The notes: generated by a model not told the origin, from the sequence alone. 64,000 bases of DNA from Phalacrocorax aristotelis (GCF_949628215.1 NC_134311.1:78238090-78302089); one strand, 5' to 3'; positions 51,800 through 64,000 are shown, numbered from the stretch's first letter. Translations and numbers: made by a program.

Positions 51800-52210
51800 A
51801 AGTGGGTGATGCCCAGTCAGGGATAATAGTTGTAATTACTGGTGCTTATGTTCCCATGGGAGTAAAAGAAAAATTCTGCTCAGGACATTGACAGCTCTGG
51901 GGCCAGTGAAGGATTGCTGCTGCCCATCCATTCACAACCATCAACCAGGGCTGCTCACCTGCCTAATTGCATTTTTTTTTCTTTTCACATTTTCTGAAAC
52001 ATAAAGTAATGGTCATTGCAAAGACAGTTGATCAGCCTTGTATCCTCTGATGTTATTTTTACCCTGCCTGGTTAGATGACCATCCATCCCTAAACCCCAC
52101 CACATGAGACTTCACCCAGAAAGCGGTGGGAGTTTTGATAGCAGCATCAGTTCGCTAGAAATGGAGTGTTAATTGTGAGGTGTTAAAATTGTAGCATCTA
52201 GATTTGCATC

Positions 52211-52345
52211 AGTACATCTCAAAACACTTTAGGAAGGTGAATAATTTTTATCCCTGATTTACATAATTGAAAATGAGGTACGAGGATGTGATTTACGCAA
52301 GGTCATTCAGAAAGCCAGTGGCAGAACAAAAATAGATCCAATTTG
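52211..52345 (+). repeat. Ancient L3/MIR-like repeat
   Basis: The order 'ctcaaaacactttaggaagg', 'ttatccctgatttaca', 'gaaaatgaggta', 'gcaaggtcattcagaaagcc' and 'agtggcagaac' matches the conserved core of L3/MIR elements in forward orientation. It is an old fixed fossil. Confidence 0.65.
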
Positions 52346-54164
52346 TATATCTCTCCTTTAGGATCGTGTTAGTTCACACCACAACATTTCTCATCAGAGC
52401 AGACAGGCAATGCAAAACCTCTCACAACCTTTGACAAAGCAGACGCTTAACACTTGGTACAATTTTAGAAAATAGGTCCCCTGCCCCACCTCCTCTGTTG
52501 TCTATGCAACTTGTTCAGTCCAGGATTTGACTCAGGACAAAACCACCCATAAATTATTCTCAGACAACCCCCCTACCCTGCCCCGCGTCTTACAGATAAA
52601 CTACTCCTGTGCAAAAACACTTAACAGCTCAGAGTGAAGATATAACAGTTCCTTGGATGATGTTCTTGTATTTGAAACATATTTTGTGTTTTATTGAGGC
52701 GTACTTGATGAAAAAGCATTTAACGAGGGTGCAAAAGAGGCCTGTACAAAAGAGAAGCTTTTACAGAATTGATAATTCCACAGCTATATCTGGACTTTGG
52801 GGCTCTCTCCACTCTGTAGCAAAAGGTTCTGCAGTTGCAGAAGTTTGGGAAGAAGTGGATGACTGCACAAGGTCAACACTGAAATCTTGACCAGTCACCA
52901 GACACTGAAGCCTTCTCACCGAGCCTGCTGTTTTATTTTCCTACATAAATTTTTTTTGTACTTTATGTCAACTCTGGTCTGTGAGATCTTTGCAGTGTCT
53001 TCTGCTTGCATTGTAATGCCTGTAGCAAGTCTTTGTGATAGGCCTGTTGAGCATAAGGAAAAAAACCTACCACTGAGGGGAGAGGAAAGTGCATGGCATG
53101 TGAGGAGGGCTTTGCAGGTCAGTCCTGGGGTCTGTCAAGGTGCTGAATCCAGATTTGGGCAATCTGAAAGACTAAGCAGCCATGGCATGGTTGCTGGCGT
53201 GCTACACAGGTCTGCAGCTTGCATGTCCGTTTGTCTCTTGTCTAAGGCGTTGACTTCAAGCGGCCCATAAAGATAGGAGTTGACGTTGTCTTCCTCTGTA
53301 CTGAGCTACCAACAAAACAGGGGGGATGATGTACTCTCCTCACTTTGGGGAGTTTTACACATCTGTTTCTCTTCTTCCTACTCTTTATTTAAAGCAGAAA
53401 CTATTCAACTAATCTGCTCCACGGATCAACAGAGTTTATGAGGCAATAATCAAGTGCTGAGAAGAGGACGTAGAAAAGCCCTACTCAGGTCTGATAGCTG
53501 AGAAAATCCTTACAAAAGGCTAAAAAGACAGATCTTTAGGTTTATTTTAAAAATGTATGGCCTACAAGTGCCCCAAAGGCTTGGAATCATGTCAATAAAT
53601 TGCAGAAATGTATCTCTGGAAAAGCCATGTGCTGCATATTCACGGCCTGGGCAATTTAAGACCTGATCCAAGATACTGCTCCTTAAAAAGGTAGTTCCTT
53701 CAGAGAAAGAAAAGGAAAAACAAGGGTATACTAATGTTTTTGAGTTGGGTTCAGACAAGAAAGGGGAATAAGATACTGTATCTTTTGGAAGAACCACCCA
53801 AAAGGAGTCTTTGGGGTAGTTAAGCTAATTAAAACTCAATTAAACAATGTCATAGCAGTTGGTGTAATTGACAGAAGGGCCCTGTTGAGGCTGAGAAGAA
53901 GTTGGGCTACATAACCTGGTTATTTACTTCTGCCTTTGCTCCTATAGTAACATAGAGAAGTCTGGTTTATCCATAATTAGAGTCTCCCGACTCCCCTTGG
54001 CTGATGGCAACCGAGATAATCAAGAATCTGAAATTAATGGCTTTAGAAAGATTGCTTATTATCTGGGTCCAAATCTGCTCAGGCAGATGAGGGAGCTAAA
54101 TCTAGATTTCCCATATCTCCATGTTGCAAAAAGAAAAATAAAAAAATAAAATTAAAAAAAAAAA

Positions 54165-54182
54165 GGGGGTGGGGGTGGGGGG
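54165..54182 (+). repeat. G5-T-G5-T-G6 block after A-rich run
   Basis: Three long G runs separated by single T follow directly on an A/T-rich tract. It could form a G-quadruplex using the longest run twice. It is intronic in LOXHD1, on the strand opposite the transcript. Confidence 0.6.
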
Positions 54183-57100
54183 AAGATGTTTTTCTAGGTA
54201 AAAAATTCCATTACTGAGATACTGAGAAACTTTAAGCCATTCTTCCAGAATGGAGATTTAGTCCTGAAATCAGAGAAAAAATTGAGGCCTATATTTAGAA
54301 AGCCAGCATTTCTACAGACCTACAGATACTGATCTTGCATAAATGTAGAAGTAAATGAACAGAGATATGAGAAAATACATACTGCCTATCCGAGATCAGG
54401 AGATGGGGAGTCTGGAAACGATTAAATTTGTTCAGGGAGTCTAAGTATATTAAGTCCAACATCAGTATCTGAAAGTAAACAGTGGTAAGATAAAAAGGCA
54501 TTGAGCAAAACTTAAAACTAACTTTCATTCACAGCAGTTCATTGTTACCAGACTCTTGCTGGTGAGCTCTAAACATCTAAAAAATCAGGAACATCTTCCT
54601 TGAAATTACACTGGTGAGGTCCCTAAACTGCCTGTTTTCAAATGAGCACCGATTTCCTCCCTAATCAATTTCACTTAAGTCAGAGGAATTAGATAGAAGT
54701 TGATTCCTCCTTTATATCTCATACAGAGATGCCACTCAGCAGGTTTTGTGGGGGAAATGGCATATAAAGCATTAAAGTGGGACCATAAAAACAACATGCT
54801 TTTCCAGAGGAGGCAAATGCAGTGTTTGCAATTTAAAGACCTTCTGACAGACTTGCCATTCCAATTACTGGCTCTTCAACTCTGAACACCCCACTGCCGT
54901 CAAATTTCAGTGAAAGGATAAACAAAATAGGATGTGAACTGGGAGCAAAACCACTGCAGCAAAACTTCACTGATGGAAACAGATGCTCAGCTGGACTTCA
55001 TGGCAAAGTAATCGCCTTGGTCAAGTCATTTAAATGTTCTTTATTCTGAAATGGGGGAAGGTTGGTTGACTTCCTGCTGGGATCAGGTGATGTTTGAAAG
55101 AAAAAGAAGCCTTGTGATAGTTAGTAGTTCCCTTACCTAGCCCATAAGTTCTAAAGGCACCTAATGTGAGCCCAAACAGGCTGAGGCTGTCATTGAGGCT
55201 GATTATTACGAAAATTAGGAAAAGAACATCATCTGTGTTCCAAATATTCAGCATGTGAAGAGTGATGGGATAGGCCAGTGTGAAGCTGAGCCTTCCACAG
55301 ACCATTGGCAAAGAACTGTTAGTCCAGAAAAGAAGAAAAAAATACCTGAGGAAAGAATGATCAACATCTGATGCTTCAAAGTACTGCTAAATACAAGCAC
55401 ATTTTGTTTAATATCCAGAGTCCCCCAAGCACCTGACAAAAAACCATACACGATCCTCAACCCCTGACCCCACTACTCCTTTCCAAAAAAACAGAGCCAG
55501 GAATTTCTAACCAGTGGCACAGCCAATTTATACAAAATTATACAAGGAGAGCAGGCCTATATGCAAAGATAGCTGTAGCCTGAGATCCCAGCAGTAATAA
55601 ATACTCTACCCACCCAACAAACTGTCATGCTGCATTGTGTGAAGTTTTAGATAGGACATGCCTTTCACATGACTAATGCAAGAACAATGAAGACAACATA
55701 TGTTATGATTTAGAGCAGAGTTGTCCTTCCTTCTTGGGGGGAAAACAAATACATTATTGCTGAACAAAACCTGAGCATGTTATCTGTCCAAGGCTTAACC
55801 CTGCAGTCAGCTAGGTCTGGTAAAAGACCTATTAACTATTATTTATAAATGGAAGCCAGTGATAAGAAGAAAATAAGAGAAGATAATCTGAGGTTGTAAT
55901 GTGTACCTATATTTATAAATATGAAGTATTTTTTCAGGTTCTGCGCACATGTTTTACAGTTTTAGCTGACTTGTGGCTATCTGGGTACATGCTCTTAGTC
56001 CACAGCAAATTTAAATTAATTGAGCATATTTACTGCGTGGCCTGAGGCTAAACTCTGTTACTTCCCTTTGCCACTAACCAAGAGCATGTGGATAGCAATT
56101 ACCATAGTTCAGCTGCAGTGTGGTAACTCCCCAACCTGTATCAACAATACCGTCAGTGGCAGGGAGAAGTTGAGCTGTGATCACTTGTGCAAGAAGGAAA
56201 AGGCAGCAAAACTGCCTAGATTAACAGTATTTTCTTGTCACACAGCAGACAGAAGACCCATGGGTCTCATTGCCATGGGATGCTGTGTATGCTAAATGTC
56301 TCCTGGACAGTCTGGACAGGCACATGAATGAGAAAATTGACTGAAAGTTACTTAATTGTCAAAAATTATATCCAGTTCAGGAGATGCCCTGAGCTATGCA
56401 TAGTAAGATGCAGAAGACTGGGGAACGATCACACACACTCTAGCTCAGTTCCTCCCCTTTCTTAGGCACCCAGTGATGCTGCTGTTGGAAACAGCTGCTG
56501 GGCTTAGCAGACCCTCAGTCTGACCCAGTTCTTATCTTTCTACGTGCAAGCCTCTTCATGTGCCTGAGCGCTAAGGATCAACTCTGATCTGGTGGGTGCA
56601 TTTCATTCTGTTAGCATAACCGATCACCAGGGAACCACAATGCCTCTTGAGGAGAATGGTCTCTTTGTAGACATTTTAGCTGGTACTATATTTGAAAACA
56701 AATCTGCAAGTCCATGTTGATTTCCTGCTGCTTTCCAAAGGATGTTCAAACCACCCCTGCAACCTGTTTGCAGAGCTAAACTCCAGTGGGTATTTTGATA
56801 GCCTTTTCTATTTCAGCCTCTAAATCACAGACTCAAGGAATAACTGTTTTGGCAACAAAAATCAGGTGACATGATCTCCCTTACTGCATTCAACACCAGC
56901 TATATAACATGACATTATAGAGCTTAAACAACTAAATTGTCCCGTGTTGTGGGAGTGATAAATATGAGTCTGAACTTGGAGTGGCTGGGAATAAACAATC
57001 ATCAAGCCAGAATACATGGATGGTCATATTTCCCATAGTTCACGACAGATTACTTTTTTTTTTTTAATAACAATACAGAGACAATCTTACAGTTGGAGAG

Positions 57101-58105
57101 TCTGATCCAGAGGTAGAATTTTTTATTAATATTGCATGAGATGCGGCCTTGCCCAACTGCCACAACTTGGAGGAGTCAAGATGATGGCTGGGACAAGACC
57201 ATGGTGGCATATAACCCTAGCCCAGCCATAAAACAGCTTCATCAGTACAAAAAGGTAACAACTAGGTAGTCCTGCTGCCATTCCTCCCAGGACTTCGATA
57301 AATACTACTGCCCAAACAGCCTTGTTAATAACCACCCAGATGGGTCTATGGGAATCAAGCTTCACCTTTAGGCTGCAAGTAATTGTTAATGCAAAATCAT
57401 CTCTTTTTAGATGAAGATGGGATGGGATGGGATGTCATCACAGCAGTGTGAGTGATGCATTTGTTACAAGGTGCTGCTTGGTACCTGAATAACAACACAA
57501 ATGACTACAACAGTGCCATTCTGCTGTTTGTGAAACTAGTTTGGGTGTCTAGCAGCAGGGAAATGTCAGAATCTCTCTCAGCAGGGCACTGCACACTCAC
57601 TGTCTGATGTATTGATTTTAATAAAGACAGACACAGATCTTTATTTCTGTCTTCTAAACCTCACTGTGTTATGCTAGGCTGCATTACCCCGTGTGTCGGT
57701 GCCAGGCTTATAGCATTAAATGGCTAGGAAAGTGCCATACTAGCCTGTAAAAAGGTATTCCATTAATAGAGCTGGTGTGTTGGGATAACAGGTTGGATGG
57801 CTTTGCTTTGGAGGAGCTGTCATTATCTGTGGTGCAGCAGTGGCTGTAAGCTCTGACTGCAGCTGGGGACACGTTAGAGTGGGTACCACACCAGCATGCG
57901 GGGAGGTGGTCTCCTGCCTGAAGGGGGTGTGCCTAGACAGTCATGCTGGGACACAGGATCCAGGTAAAATACTTGAGATTACCCAGCCTGCATTAGAGCT
58001 GGGAACAGTGCCCTCAGCCTGCCCCATGTCCATGGAGGAGGAAGTGTTTCCTCAAGTGAAAACATAGTCCTGACCTCTCCCACCCCCCCAAATCACTGCC
58101 CTGAC

Positions 58106-58291
58106 CTTTGTTGTCGTGCCAGATCCGGACTTTGCAGAGATCTCCCAGGCTCAGCATGTCTGAGAAGTTGAATTCATCCATCTGGTTCCTCTCAAACTTG
58201 TTAGACTTGTTGGACTCCTTCAGAGCAAGGGTCCCACTGTCCCCGTTCTCCCCAAACAGGATCAACCACACGTTGGCATCGGTGCCTGCTC
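58106..58291 (-). CDS. LOXHD1: LOXHD1 exon: N-terminal part of a PLAT domain
   Basis: The exon follows tctccttccag, completes a glycine codon with GA, and encodes residues 61-121 plus the first base of a glycine. The donor is AACAAAG|GTCAGG. The peptide [20 protein letters not shown] then [20 protein letters not shown] then [20 protein letters not shown] shows the canonical PLAT core (GTDANV, GENGDSG, KFERNQ.D.F, LG.L.KVRI.HDN). It joins backward to TSDVGG in the 63.6 kb exon and forward to IAPGWHLE. Confidence 0.97.
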
Positions 58292-60139
58292 CTGGAAGGA
58301 GAGAGCAAGGCATATCATCAGGAGCTAGCCTGTCATGTAGGACTGACACCCAGCTGCCAATTGCATGGAAGTGGAGTCAGCAAAGGCAGGCTGGAAGCGG
58401 CTGAAGTGACGGTCAGGTTTCTCTGGGCACAACCAACAAATATCAGTGAATTTGTGCAGGATCCTGCACGGAGGACACCCCATGGTAACAAACCAGCTCT
58501 TCCAGCCAACCCCCAGATGCAAGGGGCACACTTTGCCCTTGTGTTCAAGGTATGGTGACTGTAATATCAGTACTAAAAGGAAGCAGGAGTGGAGCATGCT
58601 CTGATGGAGCACTGTGCATCACGCTGCTTTGCAGAGGTTGTCAGTGTTGTGACTCCCATTTTTCTAAGTTGGTTTCGGAAGCAAAGTGACCTACAATGTC
58701 CAGCAATCTATGGAAGAGCATTAAAGAACATATTTTAACTTTTCTAGCTACAGCCAAAGTATTAGTACACATTGTCCTAAGCTTCCTGCTGGGCCACAGT
58801 CCTTTTTCCACACTGTAGTCTTCTGCACTCCCACAACCCCCTCCAAGCTGACCCAGGACACTTCACCTGGGGTCTGTCTCATGCTGCTCTCCCTGCATTT
58901 TATGGCACAGGGATTGGAAAGAAAAGTGCAGATCATCAACCAAACCACTATGGCATCTTCTGGCCCATTTTCCCCTCCCATAAATCTTCTGAGATGATCT
59001 CTATTACCTGATACTGAATTTCATATACTCATGACTGCTCACATTTTGCTACAGAAATTTGCCTAACTTTTGGAGAGTTCAAGGCCAAAACATCACTTGC
59101 AGTGACCGTACCAACATTTTAGCTGAAGGCGTTTCAACAATTTTACCTGGCACTATTTATAACTTGACCCAAACTATTGCTCTTTATTTTCAATGCCATA
59201 ATAAAAAAGCAGATTCATAGAAAGAAATTTGATTCTGTGTCAGCAGACATTCATTGCTGTGTCAGAATTAAAGCCCTTGAATTTTGGAAAATAAAAACAA
59301 GATCATCAAATCCAAATCTGTCTTAGAAAAAAACCCAACTTCTGCTGACCTCGGTTAGATAGCCCAGCTTTGAAAACTGTGACTGCCTGCCAAGCCATGG
59401 ATCTAAATCCACTTTTAACCATATGGACAGTATTTCCCACAGCTCCATTCACAACATAATGCAGAGACATGGTTGGGGGACTGAAGACTTTTGAGAAAGC
59501 TACCACTTCTTCAGGAGAATTATTTGAATACAGAAATAAGGAAGAAATCACAACTGTCCTTGTAGAAGGACTGAAAAAATATTAAAGAATGGAAAAAAGA
59601 GGAGAAAAAATTCATACAGGGAAAAGGCAAAGCAACATTTGGTATCCACGTGAAAAATTGCCTCGGTTAAACTGGGGCTAATTTTCAGCAGTTCGCTGGG
59701 AAGGACTTAAGAAGGAAGAGAAAGCATCACAGATTCAGGCAGTTTATCTGGCAGTACCTTTTATGACCCTAAAGCTTGCTGAGGTGAGGAATAAAGCAAA
59801 CTAAAGCCCATTTCCTTACAAGGAGCAGGCTCCCAATTAATGCAAGGTCTCAAAAAGCACAGAACCAACTGTTTCTTAGCAAAACCTTCCCTGCAGGAAG
59901 AAGCCTCATGCCGTGACATTTCACTCACAAGCAATTAGCAGGAGATGGGAAAGAAAAGAACAGAAAGTGCTGAATCAATGTACATTTCACCTATTTGGAT
60001 GTCTCTCTGATTTTTTTTTTAATTGTTGTTTTTAATTCCAGGAAACTGTCAGGCACGTTTAGGAACTATAACAAATCAGATAAATGAAGAGGTTAAGGTA
60101 CTATTGTTGCACAAACCTTAACTGGCAATGGCTGCAATG

Positions 60140-61053
60140 TCTCATGGGTCGATAGTGGGGTCTGCAGCACTGAACCTTGTCATCAACACCCTAAACAATG
60201 ACAGAGCCCATCCTCAGCAGATTTCCAGATAACGTTAATTTTGGGGGAGTGACTGACATGCCAAATGGCAAAATTCCAACCCAGATGGACCTTGAGAAAC
60301 TCAAGATCTGGGCAAGCATAAATCCCATGAAGTTCAGCAAGGAGAAATGCAAAGTTCTGCGTCTGGGGTGTAATAAACCCTGCACATGTACACGCTGGGG
60401 AGTGGAAGAAGCCCCAGAGGTTATAGCAGTAACATGCATATTCAGGTTCAATGCAAGCCAACAGCAAGTTCTCAGTGTTCAAGACAAACTGCATATTGGA
60501 CTCCATCAGGAGGTACATGGTCAGCAGCTGAAGGGAGGATCTTATCTCCTTTTCTCAGCACTGAGAAGCCCACATTTAGGCCATGTTGCCAGTCTGAATC
60601 CCTGGGTCATGTTGAGACACTGCGGAGGGCTCAGCACATGATTGCCAAGATGGACAAGAGCTGGAGCACACAACTGTGAGGAAAGACCAAGGGAGATGAG
60701 CTGGGGCAGGTGAACGGGGCTCCTGTGATCACATGGAGGGAAAGTGATGACGATGACAAGGTCAGGTGCTGTGGAGATGTCAGACCATGCCCCAAAGAGC
60801 CACAGCCACAAATTGCTGGGGAGGGTCAGGTTGGGCACCAGGAAAAGAAATATTTAACAGGAAAATGATACAGGTCTTGGATCAAGTGCCTTAGGAAGTG
60901 GTGGCATCACCATTCCTGGAGGTGTTAAACGCTTGGCTGGGCAAAGCCTTGGCTGATCTAACCTAGTGTTGCCAATAGTCCTTGGAGCAGGAAAATGGAT
61001 GAAACAACATCCAGAGGCTCTTTCCAACCAAAGTGTATGATTTTATGATTCTT
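60140..61053 (+). mobile_element. CR1 LINE, about 900-base diverged copy
   Basis: A decayed reading frame at 60198-60641 keeps CR1 reverse-transcriptase words (DLEKLKIWASINPMKFSKEK then CKVLRLG). The 3' part continues with 'cctggaggtgttaaacgctt', the TTTCCAACC block and an imperfect ATGATTTTATGATTCTT end. It lies antisense to LOXHD1. It is the longest and oldest-looking CR1 here, with several stops and gaps. Confidence 0.85.
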
Positions 61054-62830
61054 ATTGAACAGCTGCATCATTTTTAAATAAAGTGTGGCCTTGTGTCACA
61101 GCCTTCTGAAGCCAAAGAATGTCCTTTTGACTTAGAGACTTGGATAAGGCACTAGGAACTGACACGAACTGTCTTAAATTATGTAATTTGTAGGCTGTAG
61201 CTGATCTGACAACATACTAATTAATCTTGTAACAGCAGAGATAAAAACCTTCTGCTTCGTTAATGCTTAGAAAAGGAGAAAGCAGTATTTATTCTTCCTC
61301 CACCTTTATTGCATTACCATGTACATGGCGCCTGCACATAGAATACAGAAAATCTGCATAAATCAAAATTAACAGGTGAGGACATTTTTGTGCCACAGAA
61401 AGAGCCATCAGATGGTCTGGCTTTATTGCAGCTCTGTCTGTGGGTCATGCCTTGAAGAAAATGAGATTGAGAGTTACATTTCTAACACGATCAAAAGTAA
61501 ACCAAAATCTTGGTTTTAACCAAATATTCTCCATCTGACTTGGGATGTGTCTGCAGTAACAACCTCTTTTCCCCTTGTCTATGTGTACTCTAAGAGCTGC
61601 CATCTGAGGTCTTTCTGGCAGCCTATGAATTTGACCTTTGAAAGAGATCCATCTTTCCCCAATTCAGCCTCTGCATGTTACATGGTCATCCAAGTTGAAT
61701 GACTTCTGGAAAGCCAAACTGTAACTTCAAAGGTTTGTTTGAGGAAACAGTAAAACAGGACTGTGGTTAAATGTGTGCGTATGGTGGGAAGGAAATGGCC
61801 GATGCTTTATAGTTCGCTGCAGGACATTTTTTGTGGGATTCATTTTCCCTGACTTTATCCATCTAGCCTAACTTAATTGTGCTGGCTCTATACGAACCTG
61901 ATAAATAGAGAGTGACAGAGACCCTCCAAAGAATGATCCAGACCACTGATTAAGACTCCACTCCCAGATGAATTGACCAGAGACAGCCTAGACTAGAAAG
62001 AACTAAGACCAGAAGTAGGATTTTTTGGACAATAGCAAATAGGAGAGGTTAATTTTTTTTTTCATTTTGTTTTTTTCTCAGTGCCTCTGATGCACACGAA
62101 AGTTGAAAGCTATTGCAGAGAAAAACTTTATACCTAGAAATAAACACGTCTGATTCTATTCATTGCGGAGCATTGCTGTCCTTAGACAATGTCAGTGTGG
62201 CAGGAGATGATATAACATGTCTAAACCATCAAGAATAAAATGTCTTTCTTCCTGAATTGATCCAACCAGGAGTAATTGTGGAATACATAATGATCAAAGA
62301 GGGGAGATGGTTCATGACTTGTACCCTCGTTAGATAAGCTGGATAAAGTTCAGCATTATGTCAGTGCGCCATGTGATGTAATCATAAATAGACTCTCTGA
62401 AACCTCTCTGTAATCTGCTCTTTCCTACTGGTTGTCGCTGTTCATAATGAAATGAAATGTTTCCTCATTAATACCCATCATCCTTCATTCAATGGGAAGG
62501 GCAGATCTGTCTGCTGTTGCTGTCATCTCCTATTCTCCTCTAGTTTCTATTTCCATTGCCTTTGTGAGTTAGGGCTGGATTTCACAAAAAGGTCACAGAA
62601 AGATCTACCATTATACTAGATGGATTGTCAGATACATAAACAAATCTTCCTCTCTTTTGTTTTTCGTATTTCAGTACGTGTTCTTGAGACAAGCAGCAGG
62701 CAGAGCAGACAGATGAAAAATGGTGAGGAGGCACAAAGACACTCTGCCAGGGGAGTTTTGATATTCCCAGATCAAACCTTTCAAGCTGCATAAATTACCA
62801 CTGGTAAATCCAGAAAAAAACCCCAAAGCC

Positions 62831-62853
62831 AAACCAAACCAAACCAAACCAAA
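62831..62853 (+). repeat. AAACC pentanucleotide repeat
   Basis: Four tandem AAACC units occur in an A/C-rich stretch inside the LOXHD1 intron. Confidence 0.8.
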
Positions 62854-63567
62854 AAAGGTAGAGATCAAGAGGTGATTATGTGCACTGGTGTGGCAGAATC
62901 CCCTTTAAGGGACAACCTTTCAAACAAGGTGTCTGCAAGATAATGTCTAACTTGCCCCTATGTTGGCATGAGGTAGCCTGTATGTGGTTGCATCTTTCAT
63001 TCAGCAGCCTGACAGAAGTTCTCATGAAAAGCGGCAGTGATCCCAGGAAGTGACATAGAAATCCTATTTCTTGGCTCTTGGAGCTCTGCAGCTTGCTTTG
63101 TGCTCTGTTCTATCTCTCTATCTGTTGTGCATTTAGTGGTGGTTTTTCACAGCCTGAGATAAATGGTCTCAAAACACTTTGAAAGGAAGGGTGAATTACT
63201 GCCAAAGTAGGTAGTGCTGACTGAAAACCTGAGGCCCACCAGCTTTGACTGTACCCTTTTTTTCCATCCTACCTGGCCAAAAAGGAAAAGGGGGCTCCTG
63301 ACTATTGCAACATGGTCTGACAATAGCTTCTGTAAAGATGTTGTCAGGGGAAGCAGCGAACAGTCAAATCTAGGCTTTGTGTCTAAATATTTCATGCCCA
63401 GTGCTCAGCCTGCAGTCATGATGAACAGACATCCAAAATGGAGGTGTTCCAGCGTAGTAGGGCTAAATTATGTTTTTTTATAACATAATTTCAAATTAAG
63501 AAGGAGATGCTTTCCATTGCTAAAAATCAAACCTCACACTTGGAAAGACATAAAATATCCACAATGG

Positions 63568-63573
63568 ACTTGC
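63568..63573 (-). promoter_or_regulatory. LOXHD1: GC splice donor (GCAAGT) of LOXHD1
   Basis: The - strand reads GTTGGAG|GCAAGT. AG|GCAAGT is the strong consensus for the minor class of GC-AG introns. Using it leaves a single G, which joins GA at 58291 to give glycine and the expected peptide [13 protein letters not shown]. No GT dinucleotide nearby gives the same phase. Confidence 0.85.
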
Positions 63574-63751
63574 CTCCAACATCACTGGTTTTAACCTGAA
63601 GAGTGTATGTCGTGTCCTCCATCATCTGCTCATCATTTATCACAGCTGGCATCTCACACACAAGACTTCCCTTGGCATTTTTCAGCTTTGACAGCCATTC
63701 ACCATAGGTAAATGTGGCCACCTCTTGATTAGTCAGGTTCCTCAGAATGAT
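63574..63751 (-). CDS. LOXHD1: LOXHD1 exon: end of one PLAT domain, start of next
   Basis: It follows ggctcttcacag in phase 0 and encodes residues 1-59 plus G of a glycine codon. Residues 1-40 (IILRNLTNQEVATFTYGEWL then SKLKNAKGSLVCEMPAVIND) form the last strand and tail of a PLAT domain, with F-x-Y-x-E-W-L replacing the more common F-x-C-x-x-W-L. EQMMEDTTYTLQVKTSDVGG begins the next domain. The exon ends at a GC donor. The rest of the upstream domain is beyond the window. Confidence 0.93.
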
Positions 63752-64000
63752 CTGTGAAGAGCCAAAATAAGGGAAAACACTTCAGCTAAAATTCAGCTAC
63801 CATTTGAACGAGGGCAAAGATCAAACCTATGAAGTGCACAGTGTGGTAGGCCCTGTGTAGAACTTGGTCATAACTTTAAAACCTGTGCTGAGTTCTGGGC
63901 TAAGCAGACCTCGCTGCTATGGACAGTACTTGCTGTGGTGACTTGTCCTGAGAAATGGTCTTCATGGTATTGGACCTTTTCACACATGGGGTAAAGCATA
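63752..64000 (-). other. LOXHD1: LOXHD1 intron (partial)
   Basis: This is the 3' end of the intron upstream of the 63574-63751 exon, ending CACAG on the - strand. It continues past the window edge and no feature is visible. Confidence 0.8.

Larger units (their letters stand above)
46330..58105 (-). other. LOXHD1: LOXHD1 large intron (11.8 kb)
   Basis: The intron runs from GTCAGG to TACTAG. It contains two CR1 copies in opposite directions (47950-48410 minus, 51535-51799 plus), an L3/MIR-like remnant (52211-52345), a possible second ancient SINE-like piece (46595-46690) and a G-run block at 54165-54182. Long chance frames occur, for example 49647-50234 on the + strand with 195 codons, but none shows a recognisable domain. 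Confidence 0.88.
58292..63573 (-). other. LOXHD1: LOXHD1 intron with apparent GC-AG ends
   Basis: This 5.3 kb intron starts with GCAAGT instead of GTAAGT and ends TTCCAG. It contains an old CR1 copy (about 60140-61053) and a four-unit AAACC pentamer repeat near 62831-62850. No other gene was seen. Confidence 0.85.
39685..63751 (-). other. LOXHD1: LOXHD1 gene, six C-terminal coding exons
   Basis: On the - strand, exons 63751-63574, 58291-58106, 46329-46159, 45040-44902, 43483-43322 and 40165-39685 join in phase to 1317 bases: 438 residues and a stop. The product is the C-terminal part of LOXHD1, a protein of about 15 tandem PLAT/LH2 beta-sandwich domains found in hair-cell stereocilia. Loss causes recessive deafness DFNB77 in humans and the samba phenotype in mice. 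The fragment holds the end of one PLAT domain, three further PLAT domains (about residues 48-170, 180-300 and 320-433) and the terminal sequence LFPRY. The rest of the gene lies beyond the right edge. Confidence 0.96.

Noticed and set aside
60198..60641. 147-codon frame resembling a polymerase
   Set aside because: It is a decayed part of CR1 reverse transcriptase.
63563..63570. GT at CAA|GTCC as an alternative donor for the LOXHD1 exon
   Set aside because: It gives phase 2 and would break the frame into the next exon. The sequence is also a poor donor match.

Overview
This window is vertebrate nuclear DNA, almost certainly from a bird. The evidence is several CR1 LINE copies that end in the avian-type 3' tail (ATTCTATG direct repeats after a TTCCAACC block), compact multi-exon genes with GT/AG introns, and two recognisable vertebrate genes. 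Nothing bacterial or viral was seen.

Two genes converge. On the + strand, seven exons (20637-30985) encode all but about the first 20 residues of RNF165/ARK2C, an Arkadia-like RING-H2 E3 ubiquitin ligase. A 3' untranslated region of about 4.6 kb probably follows, to about 35.63 kb. On the - strand, six exons (63751 down to 39685) encode the last 438 residues of LOXHD1, a stereociliary protein made of tandem PLAT domains. They cover the end of one PLAT domain and the last three complete ones, then the stop codon and a short 3'UTR. In both genes, independently chosen splice sites join in phase at every junction to give uninterrupted proteins.

Layout: 1-20636 is read as RNF165 intron 1, because no first coding exon was recognised. 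20637-30985 holds RNF165 exons and introns. 30986 to about 35630 is its 3'UTR, with a CR1 insertion, long homopolymer runs, two Pumilio-type sites and an AU-rich element. About 35.63-39.46 kb is the convergent intergenic gap. 39.46-64.0 kb is the 3' part of LOXHD1, with introns of about 11.8 kb and 5.3 kb.

The most distinctive single observation is an apparent GC-AG intron in LOXHD1, with the donor at 63573-63568. No GT donor in the right phase is present there. A second LOXHD1 intron has an acceptor with a displaced pyrimidine tract. The two genes act in different processes: BMP/TGF-beta signalling and motor axon growth for RNF165, hair-cell function for LOXHD1. Their adjacency is conserved synteny with human 18q21.1, a segment whose neighbour ATP5A1 is Z-linked in birds, so Z linkage is a reasonable inference. 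No undescribed biological system was found.
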